From assembly GCA_964019415.1 (NCBI GenBank), contig OZ025868.1, forward strand, positions 13,441,123 through 13,505,122: a stretch of 64,000 bases of DNA. Direction: 5' to 3'. Below the pieces are notes generated by a model. The model did no database searches and was not told the origin of the DNA. It saw only the letters and a list, made by a program, of their open reading frames with translations. This document shows positions 1 through 10,551 of the stretch, piece after piece; position 1 is the first letter of the stretch; each line of letters opens with the position of its first letter. This DNA comes from Ianthella basta (lineage: Eukaryota > Porifera > Demospongiae > Verongiida > Ianthellidae). The position numbers and the translations under genes are program-made.

Positions 1-303
1 AACGTGTGTGTGAGCATGTATACGAGTGTGTGCGAGTGTGTGCGAGTGTGTGTGAGTGTGTGTGTGTGTTTGTATGTGTGCATGTGGGTGTCCGTGTGGG
101 TGTGTGTTTATGGTGTGGGTGTGTACGTAATTGTGTTGCGGATGTGTTTGAATTTGTGTGTGTGTGTGCCTGTGTCTATATGCATGACAGTGTGTTATAA
201 TTACCTAATATATTTTCTGCCATTGCATTATTAAAGAACTCCACCCTGATAATTAACACAGGAGGTAACTGTTTTGTATTTCACAATCTCTTGCTTGCTT
301 TAG
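1..303 (+). other. GT-rich intron of gene 1
   Basis: This is the 3' part of an intron. Its first 180 bases are degenerate GTGTGT repeats, and it ends in a pyrimidine-rich stretch and TAG before the exon at 304. The sequence closely matches the gene 3 intron from about 15985 to 16277, where the donor is at 15962. The donor of this intron should therefore lie about 25 bases before the window. Open frames across the GT repeat are low-complexity artefacts. Confidence 0.75.
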
Positions 304-2866
304 GTTTACAATGACCTCACATGCAGTTGTGAATGTAACAGGACCATCACATGCTCACCCATGTATGCGTTTGATGAGGGAACATGCAGCTGTGAGTGTG
401 ACAGCACATTCAGCTGCCCTGAACGTCAACGGCTTGACACAACATCATGTCAATGTGTCTATGATGCTACCCGCCCCGCTGGACAGGCATACAATAGTTC
501 CACGTACCAAAGTGCATGCAATACAGAGCAACAATGCTGTGAGGGTCAAGTCTTCAGTGAGGTTTCATGTAGCTGTCAGTGTGAGAGTACACTGAACTGC
601 TCTTCTGGTTACGTATTTGACTCCAATTCCTGTCAGTGTGTGTGTGTGAAGGCTACATCTCCGAGGACGTTTGGCATGATCGATTTGATAAGTGCAGGCG
701 TGATCACCACAAGATATTTAGCATCTTCTCATGTGGATGTGAGTGCCCAAAGTACTTGAAGTGCCCAGGAAAGAAGGTTATTGACCCAAATACTTGCAGA
801 TGTGTTTGCCCCACAACTTCCTGTACCAGCCCAAAGTACTTGGACCCATACACCTGTGATTGTCAGTGCAGTAGATATCAACAGTGTGACTATGGCTACC
901 GGTGGGATTCAAATGAGTGTAGTTGTAAGTGCCAGGAGAATCTCCTGCATTGTTGGGGGAAGAAAGTTGCAGACCCCACATCATGTCAGTGTGTCTGTGG
1001 CACAAACAATACTTGCCCACCTGGCCATGGGCAGACATTCAATGAATCTACTTGTCAGTGTGAATGCAATACAACACAGCAATGCTGTGAGGGTCAAGTC
1101 TTTGATCCAAATTCCTGCAAGTGTGTTTGTGAGACTGTACAAAATTGCTCGGCAGGTTTCATTTTTGATGCAAATTTATGTGAGTGTGTATGTGAAGGTA
1201 GCACATCTGAGGAGCTCTGGTACAATCGATTTCGTGAATGTCAAAGAGATAACCAAAAGATTTTTAGCACGTTCTCATGTGGCTGTGAATGTCCATGGTA
1301 CTTAAGGTGTTCTGGGAAGAAGGTTGTTGACCCAAATACTTGCAGATGTGTGTGTCCCACATCTTCTTGTACCAGTTCAAAGTACTTAGACCCATACACT
1401 TGCGATTGTAAGTGCAGAAAAAATCACCCATGGTGTGGGTATGGCTACCAGTGGGATTCAAATGAGTGTAGTTGCAAGTGCCAGGAGAATCTCCTGCATT
1501 GTTGGGGGAAGAAAATTGCAGACCCTACTACTTGCAAATGTGTGTGCCCTGAAACGTCCTGTGTCCATCCAAAGGTGATGAACAATTACACATGCGGTTG
1601 TGAATGTGGCAACTACCAACAGTGCAGTCATGGGTACCACTGGGACAGGGATGAGTGTAGGTGCAAGTGCTGGGAGAGATCCTGCCCACATGGACACAAG
1701 TTTAACAATGTTACTTGTAAGTGTGAGAGTATGTGTCCACATGCCAACACATGGTGTCACAGGCCATACCACACCTTTGACTACGACACCTGCCAGTGCA
1801 AGTGCAGCCACACCTGCAGGGACCATGAAGTTCTGGACTCAGAGTGTAGGTGTAGGAGGAAGCAGCAACCAACCACAACCTACACCTCTCCTCAACCAAC
1901 CACAGTCTACACCTCTCCTCAACCAACCACAGTCTACACCTCTCCTCAACCAACCACAGTCTACACCTCTCCTCCAACATCACCTCCACTAAACACTGAT
2001 GTGTGCTCCAACCTGCGTTCATATTACAAGTGCATCCATTCAGGAAACACCCATGGAGTGTCCTGCAGGTACGTTTCATATCATCCACTTGCTGCTACCA
2101 CCTGTGTATGACACAGCATCAATTCAAAGTACTGAGGGTATGCAACAATAATTTTCACCATACTTATAACATGCGCAGCCTAATTATGTCTCTAGTCTAA
2201 TGCACTTCTTAATCCTTTACTATAATTATGCATTGCTTCTTCTACAATGATCTCTTCAATCTTAATTGAAATCAAAAATCATTTGCTCAGCCATAGTGCT
2301 ACGGACAAAGTTAGTATTCACCACACACGTACAATTCCTTTAGTGATGACTTTTTCATCTCTTGTTACAAGCTGACTGCTGTTTGTAGAGTCAGTGTGTA
2401 AAAGCTCATTTCTGACGGCACCACATTATACTTTAAAGTTGTACATCATTTGTAGGTCATTCCAAAGTTGTAAGTCATTCCAAAGTCCATGGACAGTAAT
2501 GGCCCAGATCATGTTTGCATGAGAGTGTCCTGCCGGTATGTTGGCCATTTAGTATACCATACAACGTTTATTATAGTTGGGTGCTATAATTATGATACAG
2601 TAGCTAATAACATGCAGCCATACAAATACACCATACTAAACATGTGCAGCCATATGTCATACCAATTAGCAAAGGACTTTGTTAGCTAATCAGTTTGTGC
2701 AATCACTACATGATGTGCTACTCCACACAGGTGGGATGGAGTGAGATGTGGACCTCGATGCTGCAAGCCAAAGTGGGCCAGACAGCGTCGCACCACCTCT
2801 TCTCGCTGCTCATGGCGCTCTGAAAGGCAATGCAGTAGCAGTTCCTATTGCATTTGGGGGTGCTAA
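304..2866 (+). CDS. Gene 1, 3' part: CXCXC-repeat secreted protein, frameshifted
   Basis: The 5' part, presumably the signal peptide, DOMON and linker, lies before the window. Two exons are visible, 304-2068 and 2731-2866, joined in phase 2. The large exon is a run of CXCXC modules (Cys, about ten residues, then CxCxC). It includes two inserted modules with a W...C...D/N-K-I-F core before SCGCEC, and ends in a Pro/Thr-rich stretch and the start of the C-terminal cysteine domain. The last exon carries CC and YC..WxC and stops at TAA 2864. Compared with gene 3, two extra bases (GT) sit in a GTGTGT run near 636-645, shifting the frame. The exon is open again from there to its end, so this could be a recent break, a polymorphism or an assembly error. 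Four Cys of the first modules are also lost, as in gene 3. Confidence 0.7.
1877..1976 (+). repeat. 27-bp coding minisatellite
   Basis: A 27-bp unit encoding about nine residues of the Ser-Pro-Gln-Pro-Thr-Thr-Val-Tyr-Thr type is repeated three to four times in the linker before the C-terminal domain of gene 1. Genes 2 and 9 have a single unit here, so the expansion is specific to this copy. Confidence 0.8.
2200..2560 (+). other. Rearranged last intron of gene 1
   Basis: Bases 2200-2430 match the 3' flank of gene 9 (about 62530-62740), which lies downstream of that gene's last exon. Bases 2480-2600 look like a decayed copy of the end of the penultimate exon plus its donor (a GTGTCCTGCCGGTATG-type stretch). 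The simplest reading is that gene 1 lost its own last exon here and now reaches one brought in by recombination at 2731. Confidence 0.5.
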
Positions 2867-3077
2867 GAAAGTTTGATTTCTCTGTATTCTGAGACTACGT
2901 TTAATATATCTCATTACTAGATAGGTGTGTAGCTGTAGTCAACTATCATACACTGATTCTATATAGCAAATGATGGTTAAGTACATATACCTTTACAGAG
3001 TGTTATGAAAGTTTGCTTTGTTGAAGAACGTGATTGCAATGTAGTGCCACTGACATCTATGATTGCATGGTACTCCC

Positions 3078-3345
3078 ATGAAGTTCTGGACTCAATACCA
3101 ACACACGGTCCCACAGGCCATACTACACCTTTGACTACGACACCTGCCAGTGCAAGTGCAGTCGCACCTGCAGGGACCATGAAGTTCTGGACTCAGAGTG
3201 TAGGTGTAGGAGGAAGCAGCAACCAACCACAACCTACACCTCTCCTCCGACATCACCTCCACTAAACATTGATGTGTGCTCCAACCTGTGTTCATATGAC
3301 TAATGCTACTACTCTGTAAGCACCCATGGAGTGTCTTGCTGGTAT
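3078..3345 (+). pseudogene. Dead copy of the C-terminal CXCXC exon
   Basis: This fragment repeats the end of the large CXCXC exon of genes 1, 2 and 9: the DxDTCQCKC region, the basic CRCRRK stretch and the Thr/Pro linker. The next segment reaches TGA where the family has an Arg-Ser-Tyr-Tyr segment. It lacks a good splice acceptor and lies downstream of the gene 1 stop. A sister copy is at 9583-9860, so it predates the 6-kb duplication. Confidence 0.7.
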
Positions 3346-4026
3346 TTTCCAGAGACTGCAGGTAATTCACTGATTTGAAGCAACTAATTTTAATGACAAA
3401 TCTCAATAAAGTTAATATGGCACTATTACTCATTACATAGTGATAATACAACAAGTGAATCTGTATAAAAAGAGCTGCTGTGCAATGATTCAGTTGTTTA
3501 TTCAATGCCCTTGAGGTCGTGTTACGCACTTGTACAGGGTGGGGCACTAATTATGAACATGCTTAGCTCTTAATGTAATTACTTGGAATCCACTAGACTC
3601 TTTGACTGTCTTGCACCCTGCACATAAGGGTGCTTCAACTACTGCAAAGGAATCATGAGCACACTAATTCCAACTTCTAATTCACTGGTTCAGAATCATA
3701 ATGTAGCTCATAATTTGGAAATGGAACTAGAAAAAGAAGGACTAAATTCAGTACCAAATTTATTCTTTTTGAAAGGTTTCTACTGTCTACGCACTGCTCA
3801 GAGTCACTTGTACAGAGATGTGGTGGGCCTCTTTCTCTTACGTATATCGGGCAAGAGGTACACAAATCAGGAGCTTTTTGAGTGCTTCAGATTATATTAA
3901 ATGAAGCCACAAATGATGTACACTGTCTGGCTGCAACTTCATAAGGCTTTCCAAATTTAAAATCATCTATGTATCCATGCTGGCACAGTAGCCTGAACTG
4001 AAAGTGGATCTGCAGTTGCTTCAGAA
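3346..4026 (+). promoter_or_regulatory. Intergenic region with conserved 5' block of gene 2
   Basis: No gene is seen here. About 3590-4026 is nearly identical to 10100-10551 (before gene 3) and recognisably similar to 23950-24384 (before pseudogene 4). The block runs straight into the start codon in all three, so it should hold the promoter and 5' leader. No strong TATA box is seen; TTTAAAAT near 3956 is the only candidate. Confidence 0.5.
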
Positions 4027-7000
4027 ATGGCTACTGTTTTGTCAGTTCTAAGCTTGTTGAGTGCCCTTCTCTGCACATCGTTTGCTCAAGATCTTGGATT
4101 CTTGGCTAAGTTTGCCAACTTCTCTCAGCTCAATCCTTCACCATTGTATGAGCTCTACTGGAATGTAACTGGCAACAGAATCACTTTTGCAGTCCGTGTT
4201 CAGACAACTGGATGGGTAGGACTTGGGATCTCCCCCACTGGACTGATGCTGGACTCTGATGTGGTCATGGGATTTGTGCATGACACCACCAGCAAAACAA
4301 TTCTAAATGTGAGTTGTTACAGTATAATACTCATACATAGCCCACCACCAGTAATACTGTAATAATACTCATATGTAGGCCACCACTCTATGTGAAGTAC
4401 ATGATGTGTATACATACACAGCTGTTATTCTAGTTCAAACAAAGGGCTAATCACTGGAAATTTACACCAGTCCTACAACCTTTCTTCACCATAATGTCTC
4501 AGGAAGCTGGAGAGCTGGAGCCCTATTGATGGCAACCAGTGATTGCCTTCTGTTTACCCCTGATCATTCACTCATCATTTTGACATACTAATGGAAGGCA
4601 GGATGACTATACAGCAGCTCTCGTATCCACCGCCAGTGAAATACTTGTGGTTTCAATAAGAGTGAATATTAATAGGAAGTACTAATCTTTAAGACATAAG
4701 TGTGACTTGGCTTGAGATTGTTGAAAGAACAGTAGGGCACTGTAACGGACTGGCTGGGCTAGGTTGAGCTAAGGGCTAGTCACTGAATTTTTACGTACAC
4801 CTACCAACCTTGTACACTGTAGTATTTTAGGAGGCTGGGGTCTGATGCCCTATTGATAGCAATGGGTGATTGCCTATTGTTCTACTTCTTATACATTCCC
4901 CCACAGGACTGCAGGGCGGACCCCAATGTAAGACAGATGCCTACAGTTGACAAGACACAAGACTGGCAACTGGTGTCTGGAAGCCAAATTGGGGGACTGA
5001 CCACACTGGAGTTCTCTCAATACTGGGGATACAGCAGGGGACATAATCTTTGGAAAGGTATATGCATATTCCACCACTGTCATCTTCGAAATGTGATTAT
5101 GCTAATTTGATAAAGCATCATCACATAGTTTCTACTTGCAATCTCAAGCGAAAACACAAATTGGATAAATTACAATTCTTATTATGCCCAAGCATTGCTG
5201 AAAATAATTTACTTTCTGTGCCTACAATTATGAATGCCAGAAATATCTATTTAAAGAATAGTTTTATTTGTTACATTGTCCTCTATCGCAAATACAGATT
5301 GTGAATTTGACATGGTCATTCAGAACAGATGATGACACCACTCAGACACACACAAGCAGGGGAGCCCGGGTTAGCATGAATCTTATTACTCCACAGGTAT
5401 TGTGTAAATGATTTGTGTACATGATAGTCCTGATTAGCAATACTCTGAATGTGCATGTTAAGTACGTTATGTGTGCTCACAGCGTTCATGTCGAGAGCAG
5501 CAAACACATGCATGCAATTGTCATTGCATTTCACACATCAACAGAATTGCTAATGAATTACTGTAACTCAGCTGGACAGAATCTCAATACTATACAGCTT
5601 GCACATGTACTATACTGTCTTGTGAATCAGTTGCTTCTTGCTCAGTTGGAAAGATATTCAGTAAATCAACTTGCAAGTGTGAATGTGAAGTGGACTTTTA
5701 TTATGCTGTGATGGCCAAGACTTTGACGCAGCTTCCTTCAGCTGTTGGTGTAAATTATTGTCTAACTGGTTACACTGATTCTGCCAGTGCATTCGACTTT
5801 GAGAAAGTTGGAAAGATAACAAGAAAGCGTTCAACATCGTCTCTTGTGGTTGCGAATGTCACAGCTACATTCATTGTAAAAGGAAGAAGGTTGTTGAACC
5901 AAGTACCTGCAAATGTGCATGCCCTCAACCTATTCCTAGCAGCACAATAGCGAGTACTTTATGCACTGACACATCATGATCATCAGCTGCAGTGCATCTA
6001 TGTTTCAACACAAGCTGTTATTATATTACTGTAAATGAGGTTCTTTTCTAGAGCAGCTATAGAAAATACTTGCCCACTCCATCCTCAAATGTATGTAACA
6101 ATATGTGTTATTGTGCAAGAGTAATGAATGTGAAAGTAAAATTATCAATGTGCTTGCACTACATACTGAACCAGTTCATGCTTTTTCTATTAAAATTGGT
6201 AAGACTTAGTCCTGTTCTACTACTACACTCCTAGTCTCATACCCAGACCCCATTCGTCTGCCAGCCATTTAATTGTGAGGTCATGTGGCTTTGTCGCCTC
6301 CCAATGACGTGATAATATATAAATGGAGGTGAGAAAGTGGTCTGGTTAAGAGACTACTACACTCAGGGTTATGTCGCAAATTGAGTGCGAAACTTGGGAG
6401 GGCATTTGGCAATCAAAGAAATTATTTTTTATACATTTTAATGATTATAGGTAATATCACGTGTATGCTTCCCAACGTTGTGTGTGGAGGATAACCATGC
6501 AGTTTGTATATATGGGTACAATGCATAGAGACGGTGCACTACATATAGTAACGTATACGTCTGTAAACAGGACCAACAAGTTTTACCTAGATAATGTATT
6601 TGCATTAATGTACCAATACTCTTAATAAATACAGTTGTTTATAGTTGTTCTGTATTCTAATTATGAAATTCTACATTATTTAGTTAATTACGTATGCCAT
6701 TATTGCTTGCTAAATCTTTTCACTCCATGTACGTACATCATTTGAACTTGCTTGAGCTAGTAACTTTTACTCTCATTTGTGCACAGGCTACACCTTCTTC
6801 TGTTGCCACACCCATTACCCTCCTTCCTGTTACGGCCTCCACGCTTGGTATAATGTCAACACTCACATCTAAGTCACCCACACCTGTTACAACATTATCC
6901 GCACCTGCTACAAAAATGCCAATATAGGCTTGAAATTGAAATGTACAGTAATCTCTTTCTATAATTATATGATAACTACTATATAAGCTTGCAGAACCTT

Positions 7001-9378
7001 AACTTTGATCTTGATCACACATTGGTACACCGGTTGTGTCTTGTCGACGCATTGCCAAGAGGTCTTCGGACTTAGCCTTCTTCCATCATGGCTGTCTTTG
7101 GACGTGGCCCACTTCCAACGGCCTAGCTGTGTTTACGCTTAAGAACTTCTTCCTGCAACCACATATGAAGCTCTTTTCATTGTGCATCTGTGAACCTTGT
7201 CCTGTCTCTATTCAAATTTCTCTTTGAATTGTATTAATGTAGGCTACATCTGCAACTTCTGCTACAACAACCACACCTGGCACAACCACAGGCCCAACAT
7301 CAGACCTGCTGGTAACAACACCTTCATTGACAGATCCAACAACAGACACAATGGCTACCGATCCAACAACAGATCCAATAACAGCTTTTCCAACAAATCA
7401 AACAACAGATCGAACAACAGATCCCACAACAAAAATACCAACATCCCCACCTGGTGCAACTAGCGCAACTAATCCAACACTCACACCCGCTGCAACAGGT
7501 CCCCCAACCACAGCCACACCAACTGAATGTACACTTATTTGTGATCTTCCAAGGATGCTGAACACGGAAACCTGCACATGTGAATGCCCCATACCAATTC
7601 AGCCATGTCCATTTGAATTAGATGAATCCTGCCTTTGCACCTGTCCAATGGGATTACAAGAAGAATGTGCTAATAGGACAATTGTTGCTAATCCAAGGCT
7701 TTTCAATCCATTCACATGCAAATGCACTTGCATTCCCCAAATTTGTGCAGAGGACGAAAAATTCAACACTGAACCAGACATTTGCAGGTGTGAGCAACTT
7801 CCTCCTTGCTCTGAAGTCACCAATACCACTTGTCCTCCTGGCCTGGAGTTCAGCCTTAGGACTTGCAACTGTACAAAGCCCTGTAAAATCACTTGTGATC
7901 TGCCACAGGTGGTCGATTTTTACACTTGCACTTGTCAGTGCCAGCCCAGCACAATTTTACAGTCTAACTGTTCAGCTCCACAGACGTTTAGCAGTGACAT
8001 TTGCACTTGTGACTGCCCGCCCGATCTTGTGGTGGAATGCCCACCAAACCAGGTACTGTACTGTGTGCATGTGAGGATGGTCCCATGTGTGTGAGTGTAC
8101 ATATTCATTACTAAATAGTTAGCATTGAGTATTACTGTTTTAATATGTAATTAAATACCACAAAATGTATGCATCGGTGTTATATTATTCTATTTGTCAA
8201 AACATCGATTATAGTTTCCACATAGCCACTCTTTCTCTGTTTGTAGGAATACGACAGCGCTTCATGTAGCTGTCAGTGTAATGGCCCACTCTCCTGCCCA
8301 CCCATGTACACGTTTGATGAGGGAACATGCAGCTGTGAGTGCCCGAAGTACTTGAAGTGCACAGGAAAGAAGATTATCGACCCTAATACTTGCAGATGTG
8401 TTTGCCCCACAACTTCCTGTACCAGTCCAAAGTACTTAGACCCATACACCTGTGATTGTCAGTGCCGTAGATATCAACAGTGTGACTATGGCTACCAGTG
8501 GGATTCAAATGAGTGTAGGTGCAAGTGCCAAGAGAATCTCCTGCATTGTTGGGGGAAGAAAATTGCAGACCTTACTACTTGCAGATGTGTGTGCCCTGAA
8601 ACATCCTGTGTCCATCCAAAGGTAATGAACAGTTACACCTGTGCTTGTGAGTGTGGCAACTACCAACAGTGCAGTCATGGGTATCAGTGGGATAGTGATG
8701 AGTGTAGGTGCAAGTGCCAGGAGAGACCCTGCCCACATGGACACAAGTTCAACAAAGTTACTTGTAGGTGTGAGAGTATGTGTCCACATGCCAACACACG
8801 GTGTCACAGGCTATACGCCTTTGACTACAACACCTGCCAGTGCAAGTGCAGCCGCACCTGCAGGGACCATGAAGTTCTGGACTCAGAGTGTAGGTGTAGG
8901 AGGAAGCAGCAACCAACCACAACCTACACCTCTCCTCCAACATCACCTCCACTAAACACTGATGTGTGCTCCAATCTGCGTTCATATTACAAGTGCATCC
9001 ATTCTGCAAGCACCCATGGAGTGTCCTGCAGGTATGGTGGCCTTTAGTATACCATACAATGTTTAATATTGTTAGGTGCTACATGATACAGATCCTTTCA
9101 AGTTGCTGATAACTTGCAGCCATACATATTCATCATATATTATCATACCAAACATGTGCAGCCATATGTCATACCAATTAGCAAAGGGCTTTGTTAGCTA
9201 ATCAGTTTGTGCAATCACTACATGATGTACTACTCCACACAGATGGGATGGAGTGAGATGTGGACCTCGATGCTGCAAGCCAAAGTGGGCCAGACAGCGT
9301 CGCACCACCTCTTCTTACTGCTCATGGCGCTCTGAAAGGCAATGCAGCAGCAGTCCCTATTGCATTTGGGGGTGCTAA
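4027..9378 (+). CDS. Gene 2: DOMON + Thr-rich linker + CXCXC protein, one frameshift
   Basis: Exons supported by splice sites and paralogy are 4027-4308, 4907-5057, 5298-5396, 7243-8052, 8247-9031 and 9243-9378. Exon 1 encodes a signal peptide ending SFAQ and the first half of a DOMON domain ([28 protein letters not shown]). Exons 2 and 3 complete it (QDWQLVSGSQ; WSFRTDDDTT...SRGAR). Exon 4 has a Thr-rich linker, then CXCXC modules. Exon 5 is a fusion of two exons that are separate in gene 3. Exon 6 ends the C-terminal cysteine domain. Exon 2 is 151 nt where intact paralogues have 159: eight bases are missing before 'CAATACTGG', which shifts the frame inside the DOMON. The product would otherwise be about 756 aa. 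Splicing from 5396 to 7243 (both phase 0) skips two dead exons. Probably a recent pseudogene or an assembly error. Confidence 0.65.
5500..5950 (+). pseudogene. Vestigial CXCXC exon inside gene 2
   Basis: Aligned with the better copy at 25508 in pseudogene 4, this segment keeps the outline of a CXCXC exon: the CSAGQ...FNTT region, the FGKIF region and the motif before SCGCEC. It has point mutations that remove Cys residues, plus small indels and stops. It should be skipped in splicing. Confidence 0.65.
6231..6354. mobile_element. 124-bp MITE-like element, copy 1
   Basis: The ends are imperfect inverted repeats (TAGTCTCATACCCAGACC against GGTCTGGTTAAGAGAC). The element is flanked by a perfect 10-bp direct repeat TACTACACTC at 6221-6230 and 6355-6364, which may be a target-site duplication. 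A TGACGT motif sits in the centre. The second copy at 12980-13105 is in the equivalent intron of gene 3, so the insertion predates the duplication. Confidence 0.6.
6788..6927 (+). pseudogene. Vestigial Thr/Pro-rich exon
   Basis: After an acceptor-like TGTGCACAG at 6787, a Thr/Pro/Ser-rich frame runs to an in-frame TAG near 6925 with no donor. It resembles the linker exon starts of gene 7 (44754) and pseudogene 4 (27262). The gene 3 copy at 14339 carries a 1-nt deletion. It is a dead extra linker exon. Confidence 0.55.
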
Positions 9379-9582
9379 GAAAGTTTGATTTCTCTGTATT
9401 CTGAGACTACATTTAATATATCTCACTACTAGATAGGTGTGTAGCTGTAGTCAACTATCATACACTGATTCTATATAGTAAATGATGGTTAAGTACATAT
9501 ACCTTTACAGAGTGTTATGAAAGTTTGCTTTGTTGAAGAGCGTGATTGCAATGTAGTGCCACTGACATCTATGATTGCATGG

Positions 9583-9860
9583 TAATCCATGAAGTTCTGG
9601 ACTCAATGCCAACACACGGTGCCACAGGCCATACTACACCTTTGACTATGACACCTGCCAGTGCAAGTGCAGCCACACCTGCGCAGGGACCATGAAGTTC
9701 TGGACTCAGAGTGTAGGTGTAGGAGGAAGCAGGGACCAACCACAACCTACACCTCTCCTCCGACATCACCATCTCCACTAAGCACTGATGTGTGCTCCAA
9801 CCTGTGTTCATATGACTAGTGCTATACTACTCTGCAAGCACCCATGGAGTGTCCTGCTGG
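9583..9860 (+). pseudogene. Dead copy of the C-terminal CXCXC exon (unit 2)
   Basis: Sister of 3078-3345, lying after the stop of gene 2. It keeps the DYDTCQCKCS-like segment and the basic stretch, with small indels and a TAG in the following segment. Confidence 0.65.
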
Positions 9861-10551
9861 TATGTTCCAGAGACTGCAGGTAATTCACTGATTTGAAGCA
9901 ACTAATTTTTAATGACAAATCTCAATAAAGTTAATATGGCACTATTACTCATTACATAGTGATAATATGACAATTGAATCTGTATAAAAAGAGCTGCTGT
10001 GCAAGGTTTCAGTTGTTTATTCAAGGCCCTTAAGGTCGTGTTACGCACTTGTACAGGGTGGGGCACTAATTACCAACATGCTTAGCTCTTAATGTAATTA
10101 CTTGGAATCCACTAGACTCTTTGACTGTCTTGCACCCTGCACATAAGGGTGCTTCAACTACTTCAAAGGAATCATGAGCACACTAACTCCAACTTCTAAT
10201 TCACTGGTTCAGAATCAAAATGTAGCTCATAATTTGGAAATGGACCTAGAGAAGAGTTAAGAAGGACTAAATTCAGTGCAAAATTTATTCTATTTGCAAG
10301 GTTTCTACTGTTTACGCACTGCTCAGAGTCACTTGTACAGAGATGTGGTGGGCCTCTTTCTCTTATGAATATCAGGCAAGAGGTACACAAATCAGGAGCC
10401 TTTTGAGTGCTTCAGATTATATTAAATGAAGCCACAATTGATGTACACTGTCTGGCTGTAACTTCATAAGGCTTTCCAAATTTAAAATCATCTATGTATC
10501 CATGCTCGCACAGTAGCCTGAACTGAAAGTGGATCTGCAGTTGCTTCAGAA
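9861..10551 (+). promoter_or_regulatory. Intergenic region and 5' block of gene 3
   Basis: No gene is seen. It is nearly identical to 3346-4026. Its conserved last 450 bp before the ATG at 10552 is the likely promoter and leader. Confidence 0.5.

Larger units (their letters stand above)
2690..8330 (+). repeat. Tandem segmental duplication, unit 1
   Basis: This block contains the last exon of gene 1, a dead exon copy, the gene 2 promoter, its DOMON exons, vestigial exons and the linker/CXCXC exon. It is closely repeated at about 9200-15790. Equivalent landmarks are the last exons (2731 and 9243), start codons (4027 and 10552), linker exons (7243 and 14808) and next exons (8247 and 15710). The offset grows from about 6.51 to 7.46 kb, mainly because of an insertion of about 800 bp in unit 2 at 13199. 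Confidence 0.8.

Noticed and set aside
781-1305. Alternative plus-strand frames within CXCXC exons
   Set aside because: Shadows of the sense frame, in which the Cys codons become Val/Ser codons; they lack the conserved pattern.
1458-1826. Antisense frames over the CXCXC exons (also near 17343, 46885 and 61241)
   Set aside because: They recur only because the sense repeats are biased in composition; no family similarity and no promoter or splice structure.
304-2068. VEGF/PDGF growth factor
   Set aside because: Only the CXCXC C-terminal-type repeats are similar; no cystine-knot growth-factor domain is present.
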